In this document: piece after piece, positions 44,716 through 53,681 of the stretch
Numbering within the stretch: the stretch's first letter is position 1
Layout: the number at the start of each line of letters is the position of its first letter
Assembly: GCF_001427105.1 (NCBI RefSeq)
Contig: NZ_LMGI01000001.1
Location: forward strand, 186,001-250,000
Source of the DNA: Sphingopyxis sp. Root154
Lineage (GTDB): Bacteria > Pseudomonadota > Alphaproteobacteria > Sphingomonadales > Sphingomonadaceae
Length of the DNA stretch: 64,000 nucleotides
Direction: 5' to 3'
Notes under the pieces: generated by a model
What the model saw: only the letters and a program-made list of their open reading frames with translations
Database searches by the model: none
Told to the model about the DNA's origin: nothing
Translations under genes and position numbers: made by a program

Positions 44716-44724
44716 GGAGCGAGC

Positions 44725-45918
44725 ATGCCCGTTCGAGACAATATTACGGCACTCGCCGGAGAAATGCGCGATTGGCGCCATCATCTCCATGCCCATCCGG
44801 AAACCGCCTATGAAGAATATGCGACGGCCGACTTCATCGCTGCGAAGTTGGGCGAGTGGGGGATCGCCGTTTCACGCGGGCTTGCGGGCACGGGCGTAAT
44901 CGGCACGTTGCGCGTTGGCGAAAGCGGCCGCGCCATCGGCCTTCGCGCCGACATGGACGCGCTTCATCTCGACGAAAGCAACCGGTTCACGCACACGTCG
45001 CGCACGGCTGGCAAGATGCATGCCTGCGGCCATGACGGACATATGGCGATGCTGCTGGGCGCAGCAAGCCATCTTGCGCAGACCCGCAACTTCGACGGCA
45101 CCGTATATTTCATCTTTCAGCCCGCTGAAGAGAATGAAGCGGGTGCCCGGCGAATGACGGAGGAAGGGCTGTTCGAGCTGTTTCCGATGGACGCTGTGTT
45201 CGGCATGCACAATTTTCCGATGATCCCGGAGGGTCAGATCGTCGTACGGCCAGGCCCGATGATGGCCTCCGCCGACTTCTTCGAGGTCAAAGTGACCGGC
45301 AGGGGCGCGCATGGTGCATGGCCCCATACCGGGATCGACGCCATTTCGATCGCCAGCGAGATCGTGCTCGCTTTCAATCAGATCGTGGCGCGTACGATCG
45401 ACCCGCTGGAGTCGGCCGTGGTCAGCGTCACGATGTTCAATGCCGGCCATAGCACCAACGTATTGCCCGAAACCGCCACCATTGCAGGCTCGACGCGCAC
45501 GTTCAGTCTCGCCGTGCAGGATCATCTCGAACAGCGAATGCGACAGCTGTGCGAAGGTATCGCAGCTGCGCATGGCGCAACGGTCACGTTCGAATATGAC
45601 CGCCGCTACCCGCCGACGCTCAATCATCCGGCAGAGACCGAATTCGCGGCCGCCGCGGCGGAGCGCATCGTCGGTCCCGATAACGTGCTGCGGAACGAGC
45701 GCCCGGTGATGGGATCGGAGGACTTTGCATGGATGCTGCTGCGCAAGGCCGGCAGCTATGTCTGGATCGGAAATGGTCCGGAGCATCAAGGTGGATGCAT
45801 GCTGCATAACCCCGGATATGACTTCAACGACCGTATCCTGCCGATCGGCGCCAGCTATTGGGTGGAACTGGCGGAAAGCTGGCTATCGACCGAACGAAAA
45901 GATGGAGATACGCAATGA
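44725..45918 (+). CDS. M20-family amidohydrolase (aminoacylase/hippuricase-like)
   Basis: This 397-residue metal-dependent amidohydrolase has HACGHDGHMAML (ligands around His99-His103), the QPAEENEAGAR glutamate pair (Glu135/136) and the later FGMHNFPMIPEGQI and MGSEDFAWML, the full M20D set. These enzymes cut N-acyl amino acids such as hippurate. It starts 10 bp after the acyl-CoA ligase and overlaps the next hydrolase by 4 bp. A plausible order is amide cleavage here, then CoA ligation of the freed acid. No signal peptide is visible. Confidence 0.92.
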   Translation: MPVRDNITALAGEMRDWRHHLHAHPETAYEEYATADFIAAKLGEWGIAVSRGLAGTGVIGTLRVGESGRAIGLRADMDALHLDESNRFTHTSRTAGKMHACGHDGHMAMLLGAASHLAQTRNFDGTVYFIFQPAEENEAGARRMTEEGLFELFPMDAVFGMHNFPMIPEGQIVVRPGPMMASADFFEVKVTGRGAHGAWPHTGIDAISIASEIVLAFNQIVARTIDPLESAVVSVTMFNAGHSTNVLPETATIAGSTRTFSLAVQDHLEQRMRQLCEGIAAAHGATVTFEYDRRYPPTLNHPAETEFAAAAAERIVGPDNVLRNERPVMGSEDFAWMLLRKAGSYVWIGNGPEHQGGCMLHNPGYDFNDRILPIGASYWVELAESWLSTERKDGDTQ

Positions 45919-46682
45919 CGATCATCGGCCACGACGTTGTCGGCGAGGGTCCGATCCGCATCATCCTTCTTCATGACTGGATTTCCGATACGACCAGCTG
46001 GGACATGTGCCGGCCGTTGCTGGACGGGGAACGATTCAGCTGGGCGTTTGTCGACTTGCGCGGTTACGGGCGCTCCCGGGCGATCCCCGGCGAGCACACG
46101 GTAACGGAAGCTGCCGCAGATGTGATGATTGTCGCGGATACGCTGGGCTGGACGAAGTTCGCCGTGGTCGGGCACTCGATGAGTAGCCTGATCGCGCTGC
46201 ATCTCGGGCAAATCTTTCCCGAGCGCATCAGCCGGATCGTGGTGGCGGCACCACCGCCGCCCGCCGGGCTGGGCGTGGACGAGCCAACGTTCGACTATCT
46301 CGAAAGCGTTGCGCTGGGCGATCACGCGCAGCGAATAGCGGGTTTCGAGGCGATGTGGGGCGATCGGCTGTCGCAGCAATGGAAAATCTTCAAGGAAGCG
46401 CGATGGCGCGAGACGGCAGACCCTCAAGCGGCCGCCGGCTTTGTGGAGATGTTCGCGCGGCAGGGGTTGCCCGATCGACAGCGGCCGGTCAGCGTTCCGG
46501 TTCTCGCGCTGACGGGAGAGTGTGATGCCGAGATTATGCGGGCACAAGCAGTCCGCGAGTCACTGGCGCCGCTTTGCCCGGATTTGCTGATTGAGAAAAT
46601 TGCTGAGGCTGGGCACTACCCCATGCAAGAAGCACCTCCTCTAACTTACACGCTGATCGAGCGGTTCTTGGCCTCGGGCTAG
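45915..46682 (+). CDS. Alpha/beta-fold hydrolase
   Basis: This 255-residue hydrolase has LLHDWISDTTSW, the nucleophile elbow GHSMSS (Ser88), an acid in LTGECDAEI and His234 in AGHYPMQE. The usual HGG oxyanion is replaced by HDW, found in several esterases and haloalkane or C-C hydrolase relatives. It is the third gene of the ligase/amidohydrolase operon. It may cleave an ester, lactone or C-C bond in the same pathway. Confidence 0.88.
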   Translation: MTIIGHDVVGEGPIRIILLHDWISDTTSWDMCRPLLDGERFSWAFVDLRGYGRSRAIPGEHTVTEAAADVMIVADTLGWTKFAVVGHSMSSLIALHLGQIFPERISRIVVAAPPPPAGLGVDEPTFDYLESVALGDHAQRIAGFEAMWGDRLSQQWKIFKEARWRETADPQAAAGFVEMFARQGLPDRQRPVSVPVLALTGECDAEIMRAQAVRESLAPLCPDLLIEKIAEAGHYPMQEAPPLTYTLIERFLASG

Positions 46683-47172
46683 CATTCGCGCTCGTGGCTG
46701 CTGACAGGGTCATCGGCGATTCTTTCAGATCAGCGTCGTCCACGATCCAATCTCGCTACTTCTACACCGCGGTGACCCTCAGTAGCTGCAAGATGGCGCA
46801 TACGCGAGCAAGACAAGGGATCGTCCATCGGCCACGGAATGACCGCTTTCCGGCAAAGGAAATTACGGCTCGCGAGACACTCCGGCTAGTCCGGCTGTGC
46901 GATCCGTTCCAACGCTTGCGTCACATAAGGCCTGCCCGGTCGCGATCATTTCGAGGCGCTGGCGGAGTTAGGCCTTTCCATTGCGATAGTTGGCGCCGCG
47001 TTCGCGCAGAAGGGCCGGACCTTGCCTCCATGCCAGCGCGGCGGGGGAAATGCAGACCGTCATCGCTGCCGGTAGCCACCTTTCAATGCTGACTTCTGGC
47101 CGGAAGAACAATGCTGCTTCGAAACACCGAAGCCTGCGAAACAGGCCGCCCGGCTAACCGAATTCAGGTCAA
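46683..47172. other. Gene-free region of about 490 bp
   Basis: I see no supported gene here. Frames on both strands lack a ribosome-binding site and domain-like sequence. It separates the end of the ligase operon from the convergent isochorismatase remnant, so a terminator is expected, but I could not identify a clear hairpin with a T-run. Confidence 0.35.
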
Positions 47173-47867
47173 CTAGCTACGCTGCGAATCCAACGCCTCA
47201 TGTTCCGTGATGACGTGCTGTGCCTTGGCGTAGCTTTCGATGAGCAACTGATAGGGCGGAAAAATCTTCGTATAGATCTCGGCCCATTTCTCCGCATCGT
47301 CGCGGTGCCAGCTCTTCTGGATTTCCGAGGCGACCGCAGCGGTGTCCATCGGCACGACGCCGGCCTGGACGACCCGTGCGAGCGTGATTTCCTGTGCCAT
47401 CTTCGAATAGGTTCCCGATGCATCGACGACGGCGAACACCTTGTAGCCGTCATGCACCGCACTGATCGACGGGAAGGCCATGCAGACGCTGGTGATCGTG
47501 CCCGCGATGATCAGGGTGCTCCGGCCCGTTGCCTTCACCGCCGCGACGAAATCAGCATTGTCCCACGCGTTAATTTCGCCCCTGCGCGCGACATATTGCG
47601 CGTGCGGAGCATTGGCGTGGATTTCGGGGATCAACGGGCCGTTCGGCCCCTGCGGCACCGACGCGGTCGTGATGACCGGAATATTGGCAAGCGTTGCGAT
47701 CGAGGCCAGCGCGCCAGCGCGTGCGCGCCAGCGCGTGCGCGCAGCTCGGTCATCGGCATGTCGCCGACGGTCTGGAACAGGCCGCTCTGATGGTCGATCA
47801 GCAACATCACCGCGTCATCGGGATCGATCACGGGACGGGCTCCGTCGAAGTTGGCGGGGGTAGACAT
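47173..47867 (-). pseudogene. Isochorismatase-family (YcaC-like) hydrolase, frameshifted
   Basis: The N-terminal part (MSTPANFDGARPVIDPDDAV, MLLIDHQSGLFQTVGDMPMT) is read in one frame. The rest (LASIATLANIPVITTASVPQ, then GPNGPLIPEI and later TITSVCMAFPS with the catalytic Cys) is in another. The break falls in an exact 14-bp tandem duplication (47711-47738). Removing one unit restores one continuous reading of about 220 residues with the usual family spacing (TELRARAGALASIATLANIP). Start ATG 47867 has GGAGA upstream. The gene is therefore a recent pseudogene, a slippage switch, or a sequencing error. It is beside an intact paralogue. Confidence 0.82.
47711..47738 (+). repeat. Exact 14-bp tandem duplication
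   Basis: GCGCCAGCGCGTGC is present twice in a row inside the hydrolase gene, followed by GCGC that starts a third partial unit. As 14 is not a multiple of three, gain or loss of a unit shifts the reading frame. The unit is typical of slipped-strand replication in GC-rich DNA. Confidence 0.9.
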
Positions 47868-47929
47868 CGTCATTCTCCTTGAGGGGTTCCGCCGGGCGGC
47901 GTGCGCCGCGCCCGGCGGAGATATTCGGG

Positions 47930-48571
47930 TCAGTCGACCTTGTCGTAGGAAAACTGGATTCCGGCGGTGCCGCCCGTCTCGATGAACAGGTTCATGAAGG
48001 CGGGAACGGTCTCGCTGCGTTTCCAGTCGCGCTGCAATTCGCAGAACAGCTGCGGGACCGAGATCATCTTGCCGCCTGCCTGCTCGATCCGCCGCAGCGC
48101 GGCCTCGTGCGCGGCGAGCGAGGTGCCGCCCACGGCATCGACCGGGACATAGACCTCATAACCTTCGGCAAGCGCATCGAGCGCGGGAAAGGTCAGGCAA
48201 GCCTCGGTCCAGAGTGCCGTCATGATCAGCTTCTTGCGCCCGGTGGCTTCGACCGCTTTCCGGAATTCGACATCTTCCCAGCTATTGATCGTCGTGCGGT
48301 CATAGGTCGGGTAGTTGCCGAGAACCTTGCGGACCTGCGGCACCGGCGGCTTGTTGAGGCCGGTTTCGACATTCACCGTCGAATGGACGACCGGCAGGTC
48401 GTAAGCGACCGCCGCCCGCGCGCAACCGGCGATGTTGTTCAGCAGCAACTGCCGATCCATCGAGGCGATCGAATTCACCTGCACCGGTTGATAGTCGATG
48501 ATGATGAAGGCGGAATTCTGCGGGGTCAGCAGATGGTCGGCCTTCGGATCGCGGATCGCTTCGCTTGTCAT
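47930..48571 (-). CDS. Isochorismatase-family hydrolase (YcaC-like)
   Basis: This 213-residue cysteine hydrolase has the family triad elements: Asp26 in FIIIDYQPVQ, a Lys in the central part, and Cys125 in LWTEACLTFP, with the preceding cis-peptide-type residues. YcaC-like members act on amides or unknown small substrates. AGGAGA lies before the ATG. It is upstream of the frameshifted paralogue and downstream of a pirin gene, all on the same strand, so the three probably form one transcript controlled by the divergent LysR gene. Confidence 0.9.
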   Translation of the reverse strand: MTSEAIRDPKADHLLTPQNSAFIIIDYQPVQVNSIASMDRQLLLNNIAGCARAAVAYDLPVVHSTVNVETGLNKPPVPQVRKVLGNYPTYDRTTINSWEDVEFRKAVEATGRKKLIMTALWTEACLTFPALDALAEGYEVYVPVDAVGGTSLAAHEAALRRIEQAGGKMISVPQLFCELQRDWKRSETVPAFMNLFIETGGTAGIQFSYDKVD

Positions 48572-48710
48572 GGGTCTTCTCCTGCATTCGGGCGCGCCGA
48601 AGGGCCGGCAGGCAACTGCCGTCGCGGCGGGGCACGCGGGTCCACCGTCAATTCGTCGAGGGGAGAGTGGACCCGGCTCCCGGGAGGTGGGGGAAGGAGC
48701 CGGGTCCGCG

Positions 48711-49577
48711 TCAGGCTGCGACTGGCGCGAGCCTGCCGTTGTTGAAATCGTCGATAGCCTGCCGGATCTCGGCCTCGCTGTTCATCACGAAAGGTCCGTA
48801 GCCGACAATCGGTTCGTCGATCGGCTCGCCGGTCAGCACGAGGATCGTCGCGTCGCCGTCGGCGTGGACCGGGATCGATCCCCCTTCCCGGCTCAGCAGG
48901 ACCATCTCGGCCTCACCTACTTCCTCGGCTGCACCCACGGTGACATGACCGGCAAGCACCACCAGCATCGCGGTGTGGCCTTCGGGCAGCTCGAGCGTCA
49001 CATCGGCGTCGCGGTTCAGCCGGACGTCCCAGGCGTTGATCGGGGTGAAGGTCCGCGCCGGACCTTTTACGCCGAGCATCTCGCCCGCGATCACCCGGCC
49101 GAGACCCGCGCCGTTGGGCAGCTCGACGGTCGGGATGTCCGCCGCCGTGATACCTTGATAGCCGCCGGGCGCCATCTTGTCCTTCGCGGGCAGGTTGACC
49201 CACAGCTGAACCATCCGGAACGGGCCGCCCGTCTTGCCGAATGCCGGGGAATGATATTCCTCGTGCAGAATCCCGCCTGCCGCCGTCATCCACTGGACGT
49301 CGCCGGGGCCGATGATACCGCCGTTTCCGGCCGAATCCTTGTGTTCGACCTCGCCGTCATAGACGATCGTCACCGTTTCGAACCCGCGGTGCGGATGCTG
49401 GCCGACACCACGTCGATCGGTGGTCGGCGCGAAATTATAGGGGCCGGCATAGTCGAGCAGCAGGAACGGGCTGACCCGGTCGCCAAGGCTGTTGTACGAA
49501 AAGAGCGAGCGGACCGGAAAGCCGTCCCCCACCCAATGCTGGTTGGGATTGCTGTAGGTGCCAAGGATCGTCTTCAT
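48711..49577 (-). CDS. Pirin-family protein
   Basis: This 288-residue bicupin has the metal ligands of pirin: GQHPHRGFETVT (His61, His63) and GILHEEYHS (His105, Glu107). Some bacterial pirins dioxygenate quercetin; others bind regulators. The C-terminal cupin (ILVLTGEPIDEPIVGYGPFV) is complete. ATG 49577 has AGGAGA six bases upstream. It is divergent from a LysR regulator, with the isochorismatase-family genes downstream, an arrangement I have seen in other proteobacterial gene sets. That last point is from general knowledge. Confidence 0.92.
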   Translation of the reverse strand: MKTILGTYSNPNQHWVGDGFPVRSLFSYNSLGDRVSPFLLLDYAGPYNFAPTTDRRGVGQHPHRGFETVTIVYDGEVEHKDSAGNGGIIGPGDVQWMTAAGGILHEEYHSPAFGKTGGPFRMVQLWVNLPAKDKMAPGGYQGITAADIPTVELPNGAGLGRVIAGEMLGVKGPARTFTPINAWDVRLNRDADVTLELPEGHTAMLVVLAGHVTVGAAEEVGEAEMVLLSREGGSIPVHADGDATILVLTGEPIDEPIVGYGPFVMNSEAEIRQAIDDFNNGRLAPVAA

Positions 49578-49688
49578 CTTGCATCTCCTGCGCCTCCACT
49601 GGGAGGCATCTGTTGAAATGCACAATAATCATTCACCAAATATGCCGAAAGATTGCGAAAATGGACTCAGAGTCCTACTGATAGGACA

Positions 49689-50612
49689 ATGCAGGACCTC
49701 AACGACCTCTATCTCTTTGTACAGGCCGTCGATCATGGGGGTTTCGCCGCGGCCGCGCGTGCGCTGGGCTTGCAGAAGTCGAAGGTGAGCCGTCGCATCG
49801 GCTTGCTCGAAGATCGACTGGGCGTGCGCTTGATACAGCGTTCGACGCGGCGCTTTTCGGTGACGGAGATCGGTCAGGAATATTACCGCCGCTGCGTCGC
49901 CATGCTCATCGAGGCCGAAGGCGCACAAACCGTCATCGACCAGTCGCGCGCCGAGCCATGCGGCGTCGTGCGGCTCAGCTGCCCCACCGGCCTTCTTGCC
50001 TTCCAGTTCGGCGAACTGTTGGGGCGTTTCATGGCGCTCTATCCGGCAGTCGAACTCCACGTCGAAAGTACCAACCGCCGCATCGATGTCATCGGCGAAG
50101 GGTTCGACATTGCGATCCGTGTCCGACCACCGCCGCTCACCGAGAGCGAGCTTGTCATGCGACGTTTCGACGAGCGCACGATCCGGATCGTCGCCAGCCC
50201 CGATTTGTTGAAGCAACGGGCCATCACCCTGCCCGGCGATCTCGCGGGCCTGCCCAGCCTTGATTTTGGGCCCGCGGGCGGCGAGCATCGCTGGCGCCTG
50301 ACCCATGTCGACGGCAGCGTCGCAGAGGTGCGCCATACGCCACGGCTGGTCACCGATGATATGGCGGTGCTGCGCGACGCCGCGCTTGCCGGGGCCGGGG
50401 CTGCGCGCCTGCCAACCCTTGTCGTTTGGAGCGATTTGCAGGCAGGGCGCCTGGAGACGGTGCTGCCCGATTGGAAACCGTCGAACGAAATCGTCCATGC
50501 CGTTTTTCCATCCCGGCGCGGGCTCCTCCCTTCGGTGCGGGCGCTTCTGGATTTCCTCGCGGACGAATGTGCTGCGCAGCGGCGGCGGGTGCCGGAATCC
50601 AGCGATGACTGA
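49689..50612 (+). CDS. LysR-family transcriptional regulator
   Basis: This 307-residue regulator has an N-terminal winged HTH (LYLFVQAVDHGGFAAAARAL, KSKVSRRIGLLEDRLGVRLI) and a periplasmic-binding-like effector domain (VRLSCPTGLLAFQFGELLGR, EGFDIAIRVRPPPL). ATG 49689 gives the standard start; AGGA is very near. It is divergent from the pirin/isochorismatase operon, which is the usual geometry for a LysR activator and its target. The inducer is unknown. Confidence 0.92.
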   Translation: MQDLNDLYLFVQAVDHGGFAAAARALGLQKSKVSRRIGLLEDRLGVRLIQRSTRRFSVTEIGQEYYRRCVAMLIEAEGAQTVIDQSRAEPCGVVRLSCPTGLLAFQFGELLGRFMALYPAVELHVESTNRRIDVIGEGFDIAIRVRPPPLTESELVMRRFDERTIRIVASPDLLKQRAITLPGDLAGLPSLDFGPAGGEHRWRLTHVDGSVAEVRHTPRLVTDDMAVLRDAALAGAGAARLPTLVVWSDLQAGRLETVLPDWKPSNEIVHAVFPSRRGLLPSVRALLDFLADECAAQRRRVPESSDD

Positions 50613-50641
50613 GTTTTTGGCCCGTTGCTGCCAGTCAGCTT

Positions 50642-50836
50642 TCAGGAGCGCCGATGAGTAGCAGCCCGACCGAGACGATCGGGCTCAGCATTTTTGGCCT
50701 TTCCGGTTCTGGCGAGGCCGCGCGCGCTGGCGCCCGCATCGGCGACGTCGATCGCGGTATTGGCGACCGAATTGGCAACAGCGCCGCCGATTCCTGTACG
50801 GCCGGCCGTTCGTTGACTGTCGGCAGTTGTGAGCAT
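50642..50836 (-). CDS. Possible small Ala/Gly-rich ORF coupled to the hypothetical gene
   Basis: A 64-residue frame starts at an ATG overlapping the stop of the upstream gene (TGATG), with GGGGGAGGG about ten bases before it, which suggests coupling. The sequence has an Ala/Gly-rich part (IGGAVANSVANTAIDVADAG). In the alternative frame after a run of five A's (near 50684) the strand reads MLSPIVSVGLLLIGAPES, a membrane-like end. A frameshift in a small membrane protein is therefore possible. Confidence is low. Confidence 0.3.
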   Translation of the reverse strand: MLTTADSQRTAGRTGIGGAVANSVANTAIDVADAGASARGLARTGKAKNAEPDRLGRAATHRRS

Positions 50837-51507
50837 CAGGAAGAGCCCTCCCCCAGCATGTAATCCGCCACGCTATACGAATGGCTGGCCTGATAGGCAT
50901 TCCTGCCGCGATTCATGTGGGTCAGATTGAATCTCCGAACAGCGCGTAGCGCGCGGGGGGCCGTGAGGAAGTCGCGGATGGACGCGGAGCCTCGTATCTT
51001 GATGACGAAGATGTCCGGACCGCTCGGAACCGAATAGCGCAAGTCCTCGGGCGTCCGCACGCTCCCCTCGAGAAACACCTGGTCGATCATCTCCTGTGCG
51101 AACGACCCATTGGTCGTGAAATCCGAAAGGTGAATAATGAACCTTGCGCGGAGATCGTCGCCGTCGGCGTAGAGAGTGAACAGTTCCATCCAGCTCGCGT
51201 TGACGCGGACCAATGGCTTGTCCGACGTCGATGGCAGGCAGGAAGCCGACCAGTAAGTGCGCTCCGTCGCGCGAGGCAAGGGCATGCAAGTCTGGCCATA
51301 TAGCTCGAGAATCTCAAACAGCTCGGACGCCTGCGGTCGACGAAGCAGCTTCTGGAAGCGGTGCGCATATTTCATCCGCTGCTCGATCGAATCCTGCCGC
51401 TCTTCGGCGTCGGCCAATTCCACCCTGCCCTCCAGCCACTCCTGCTGCTGCTCGAGATCCAGAAATTTGCGCGGCCCCTTTGCGCTCTGGCTAGACTTTT
51501 TGTTCAT
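50836..51507 (-). CDS. Unrecognised protein (223 aa)
   Basis: I do not recognise this gene. The protein is hydrophilic and starts with a charged helical part rich in Glu and Gln (LEQQQEWLEGRVELADAEER, QDSIEQRMKYAHRFQKLLRR). A mixed alpha/beta part follows (LVRVNASWMELFTLYADGDD, DIFVIKIRGSASIRDFL) with a C-terminal Asn/His/Tyr-rich segment (FNLTHMNRGRNAYQASHSYS). There is no signal peptide or membrane span. ATG 51507 is preceded only by a weak GGGGC. It is followed by a possible coupled small gene and stands alone between a LysR gene and a reductase gene. Confidence 0.6.
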   Translation of the reverse strand: MNKKSSQSAKGPRKFLDLEQQQEWLEGRVELADAEERQDSIEQRMKYAHRFQKLLRRPQASELFEILELYGQTCMPLPRATERTYWSASCLPSTSDKPLVRVNASWMELFTLYADGDDLRARFIIHLSDFTTNGSFAQEMIDQVFLEGSVRTPEDLRYSVPSGPDIFVIKIRGSASIRDFLTAPRALRAVRRFNLTHMNRGRNAYQASHSYSVADYMLGEGSS

Positions 51508-51594
51508 GCCCCAAGAATGCGGCACGCGCGGCCAATCATCAATAGCGTCCGCCGTTTGTACACCGTTACGGAGGCCCGCGCCGGTAATCCAAGC

Positions 51595-52626
51595 CTACTC
51601 CGCCCCGTCGATCCGCAGCAATTGCTTGCCCTGATTTGAGCCGTTGAACAGCCGCAAGAATGTTTGTGGAATAGCGTCGAAACCGTGCTGGATGTCGGTA
51701 CGATAGCGGATTCGGTTGCTGCGGACCCATTGCCTGAGTTCCACCATCGCAGAGGGCACGCGATCCAGGTGGTCCAGCAGGATAAAGCCACGCATCTCGG
51801 CGCGCTGCGGAATCAGCCGCACCAGATTACGCGGCCCGACAGCGGCGTGCGTGTCGTTATAGCCCGAAATCGCGCCGCACAGCACGATCCGGCCGAAGCG
51901 CGCGATATGCGCGATTCCCGCTTCGAGCGTGGCGCCGCCCACATTGTCGAAGAACAGGTCGATTCCCTCTGGCGCGAGCGCTCCGAGCCGCGCCCGCACA
52001 TCTTCAGCGCGATAATCGATCGCGGCGTCGGCACCGTAATCCTCTATCAACCAGCGGCATTTTTCGGCGCCCCCGGCTATTCCGATCACGCGCGCACCAG
52101 CGAGCCGCGCGATCTGGATGGCGACCGATCCGACCGCACCCGCCGCGCCGGAAACGAGCACGCAATCCCCCGCGCGGAGTCGGCCGACATCGTACATGCC
52201 GACATAGGCGGTGAGGCTCGCTGCGCCGAATATACCCAACGCCTCTTCGGGCGCCGTATCTTCGGTAATGGGGACCGGATCGGGGTCCCCTGCCCGAGCC
52301 GCCACAGCATAGTCCTGCCATCCGAACAGCCCGCGCACCATCGAGCCCTCGGGATAGGCCGGGTTGGCCGACGCGATCACACGCGCTGCCGCGCTGCCGC
52401 GCACGGGCTCGTCGATCATGATGGGGGGCAGATAGCTTGGGACATCGTCCATCCACCCGCGCTGCGCGGGATCGAAGCCGAGCATGAGGTTGCGGACGAG
52501 AATTTCGCCCACGGCCAGATCGGCGCGCGGCATGGGCGCATCGCGCCGAGCAAAATCATCCACGCTTACCGGCCCCCTGGGGCGCCGCGCGAGCAGCCAT
52601 TGGCGATTGACGGTCTCTGCAGGCAT
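51595..52626 (-). CDS. NADP-dependent MDR oxidoreductase (curcumin/prostaglandin reductase-like)
   Basis: This 343-residue zinc-free medium-chain reductase has an N-terminal GroES-like part (FDPAQRGWMDD) and the dinucleotide motif SGAAGAVGSVAIQIARLAGA, followed by EGIDLFFDNVGGATLE, typical of the YncB/curcumin-reductase group. These enzymes reduce alpha,beta-unsaturated carbonyls with NADPH. It lies on the minus strand, 139 bp after the SDR divergent from the steroid-type operon, and may be co-transcribed with it. A role in enone reduction of steroid intermediates is possible. Confidence 0.9.
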   Translation of the reverse strand: MPAETVNRQWLLARRPRGPVSVDDFARRDAPMPRADLAVGEILVRNLMLGFDPAQRGWMDDVPSYLPPIMIDEPVRGSAAARVIASANPAYPEGSMVRGLFGWQDYAVAARAGDPDPVPITEDTAPEEALGIFGAASLTAYVGMYDVGRLRAGDCVLVSGAAGAVGSVAIQIARLAGARVIGIAGGAEKCRWLIEDYGADAAIDYRAEDVRARLGALAPEGIDLFFDNVGGATLEAGIAHIARFGRIVLCGAISGYNDTHAAVGPRNLVRLIPQRAEMRGFILLDHLDRVPSAMVELRQWVRSNRIRYRTDIQHGFDAIPQTFLRLFNGSNQGKQLLRIDGAE

Positions 52627-52765
52627 GACGGCACTCCGGTATGGCAGTGGAAGACGGCATCATTATCGCAACCGTCCGGCGCCTTCGCCAAGTCGCCATT
52701 GTCCTGCACCGCGCACGGAATGTTTTCGAAGGTCGCTCACCCTGTGCGGCTCGTCCTTCGCGAGG

Positions 52766-53530
52766 TCAGCCCATCTGGGCAAGGCTCAGAAAGATCGGCC
52801 GTTCGCCACCGCCATGCGCGGCGATCCTTGCACCGCTGATATAGGCCGCGTCCGCCGACGCCAGAAAACTGACGACGCCTGCGATATCGGGCCCGCGCGC
52901 CATCCGGCCAAGCGGCAGCATCGCATCGATACGTTTCATCCCCGCCTCCCCGCCATAATGATCGGCCGCAGCCTCGGTGGCGACCAGCCCGACGACGATC
53001 GCATTCACACGCACCTTTGGTCCCCATTCCATCGCAAGCGATTCGGTGAGGCTCAACAGCCCCGCCTTGGCCGCGCCATAAACCGCCGTTCCCGGCGACG
53101 GCCGCGTACCCGAGACGCTGGCGATATTGACGATGCTTCCGCCATCCTCCTGCGCCTGCATGATGCGGTTAGCGGCCTGCGCGACATGCAGCGGCGCGAG
53201 CAGGTTGAGCGCGAGGACGCGTTCCGAAAAACGCGGCGAAGCGGAGGCCGCATCGGCTTCGGGGGAGCCCCCGGCATTGTTCACGGCGAGGTCAAGTCGG
53301 CCGTGGCGTTCGAAAATGCGGTCCACCATCGCCTGAACCTCGTCCGCCGAACGCACATCGCACGCCTCGAACTCCGTCACCGCGCCATGATGGCGCGGAA
53401 GGTCGTCGGGGGCATTGCGGCCGCAGATCACGACGCGCATGCCCTCTTCCAGCAGCCGCTCCGCGATTGCGCGGCCGATACCGCGGCTGCCGCCGGTCAC
53501 GAGCGCCACGCGCTGTTTCTCGTCCGCCAT
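52766..53530 (-). CDS. Short-chain dehydrogenase/reductase
   Basis: This classical SDR of about 254 residues has VTGGSRGIGRAIAE, CGRN after the second strand (Arg suggests NADP), NNAG and the active site NIASVSG...YGAAK. The start ATG 53530 is preceded by GGAG with six-base spacing; ATG 53542 would add four residues. It is divergent from ipdA with 151 bp between. It could be the IpdF-type dehydrogenase of the HIP pathway, which oxidises a hydroxyl of the C/D-ring intermediate; the other SDR at 61349 is the rival candidate. Confidence 0.88.
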   Translation of the reverse strand: MADEKQRVALVTGGSRGIGRAIAERLLEEGMRVVICGRNAPDDLPRHHGAVTEFEACDVRSADEVQAMVDRIFERHGRLDLAVNNAGGSPEADAASASPRFSERVLALNLLAPLHVAQAANRIMQAQEDGGSIVNIASVSGTRPSPGTAVYGAAKAGLLSLTESLAMEWGPKVRVNAIVVGLVATEAAADHYGGEAGMKRIDAMLPLGRMARGPDIAGVVSFLASADAAYISGARIAAHGGGERPIFLSLAQMG

Positions 53531-53681
53531 GTCGATCTCCATTTCTCGTCCGCCTCTCTCTTATCGGGCGGCGCGAAAGTCTCTCTCCATATGGTGGTAT
53601 CGGCCGAACGGCCAGCGCGCCTATCCATCTTGCAACATCGCGGGCGCCTTTGTGTCCGGCGCCTGTGGGCTGGAGAGTGGA

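Noticed and set aside
46683..47172. A 132-codon plus-strand frame (46694-47092)
   Set aside because: No start signal, Arg/Cys-rich composition and no domain; the region is treated as non-coding.
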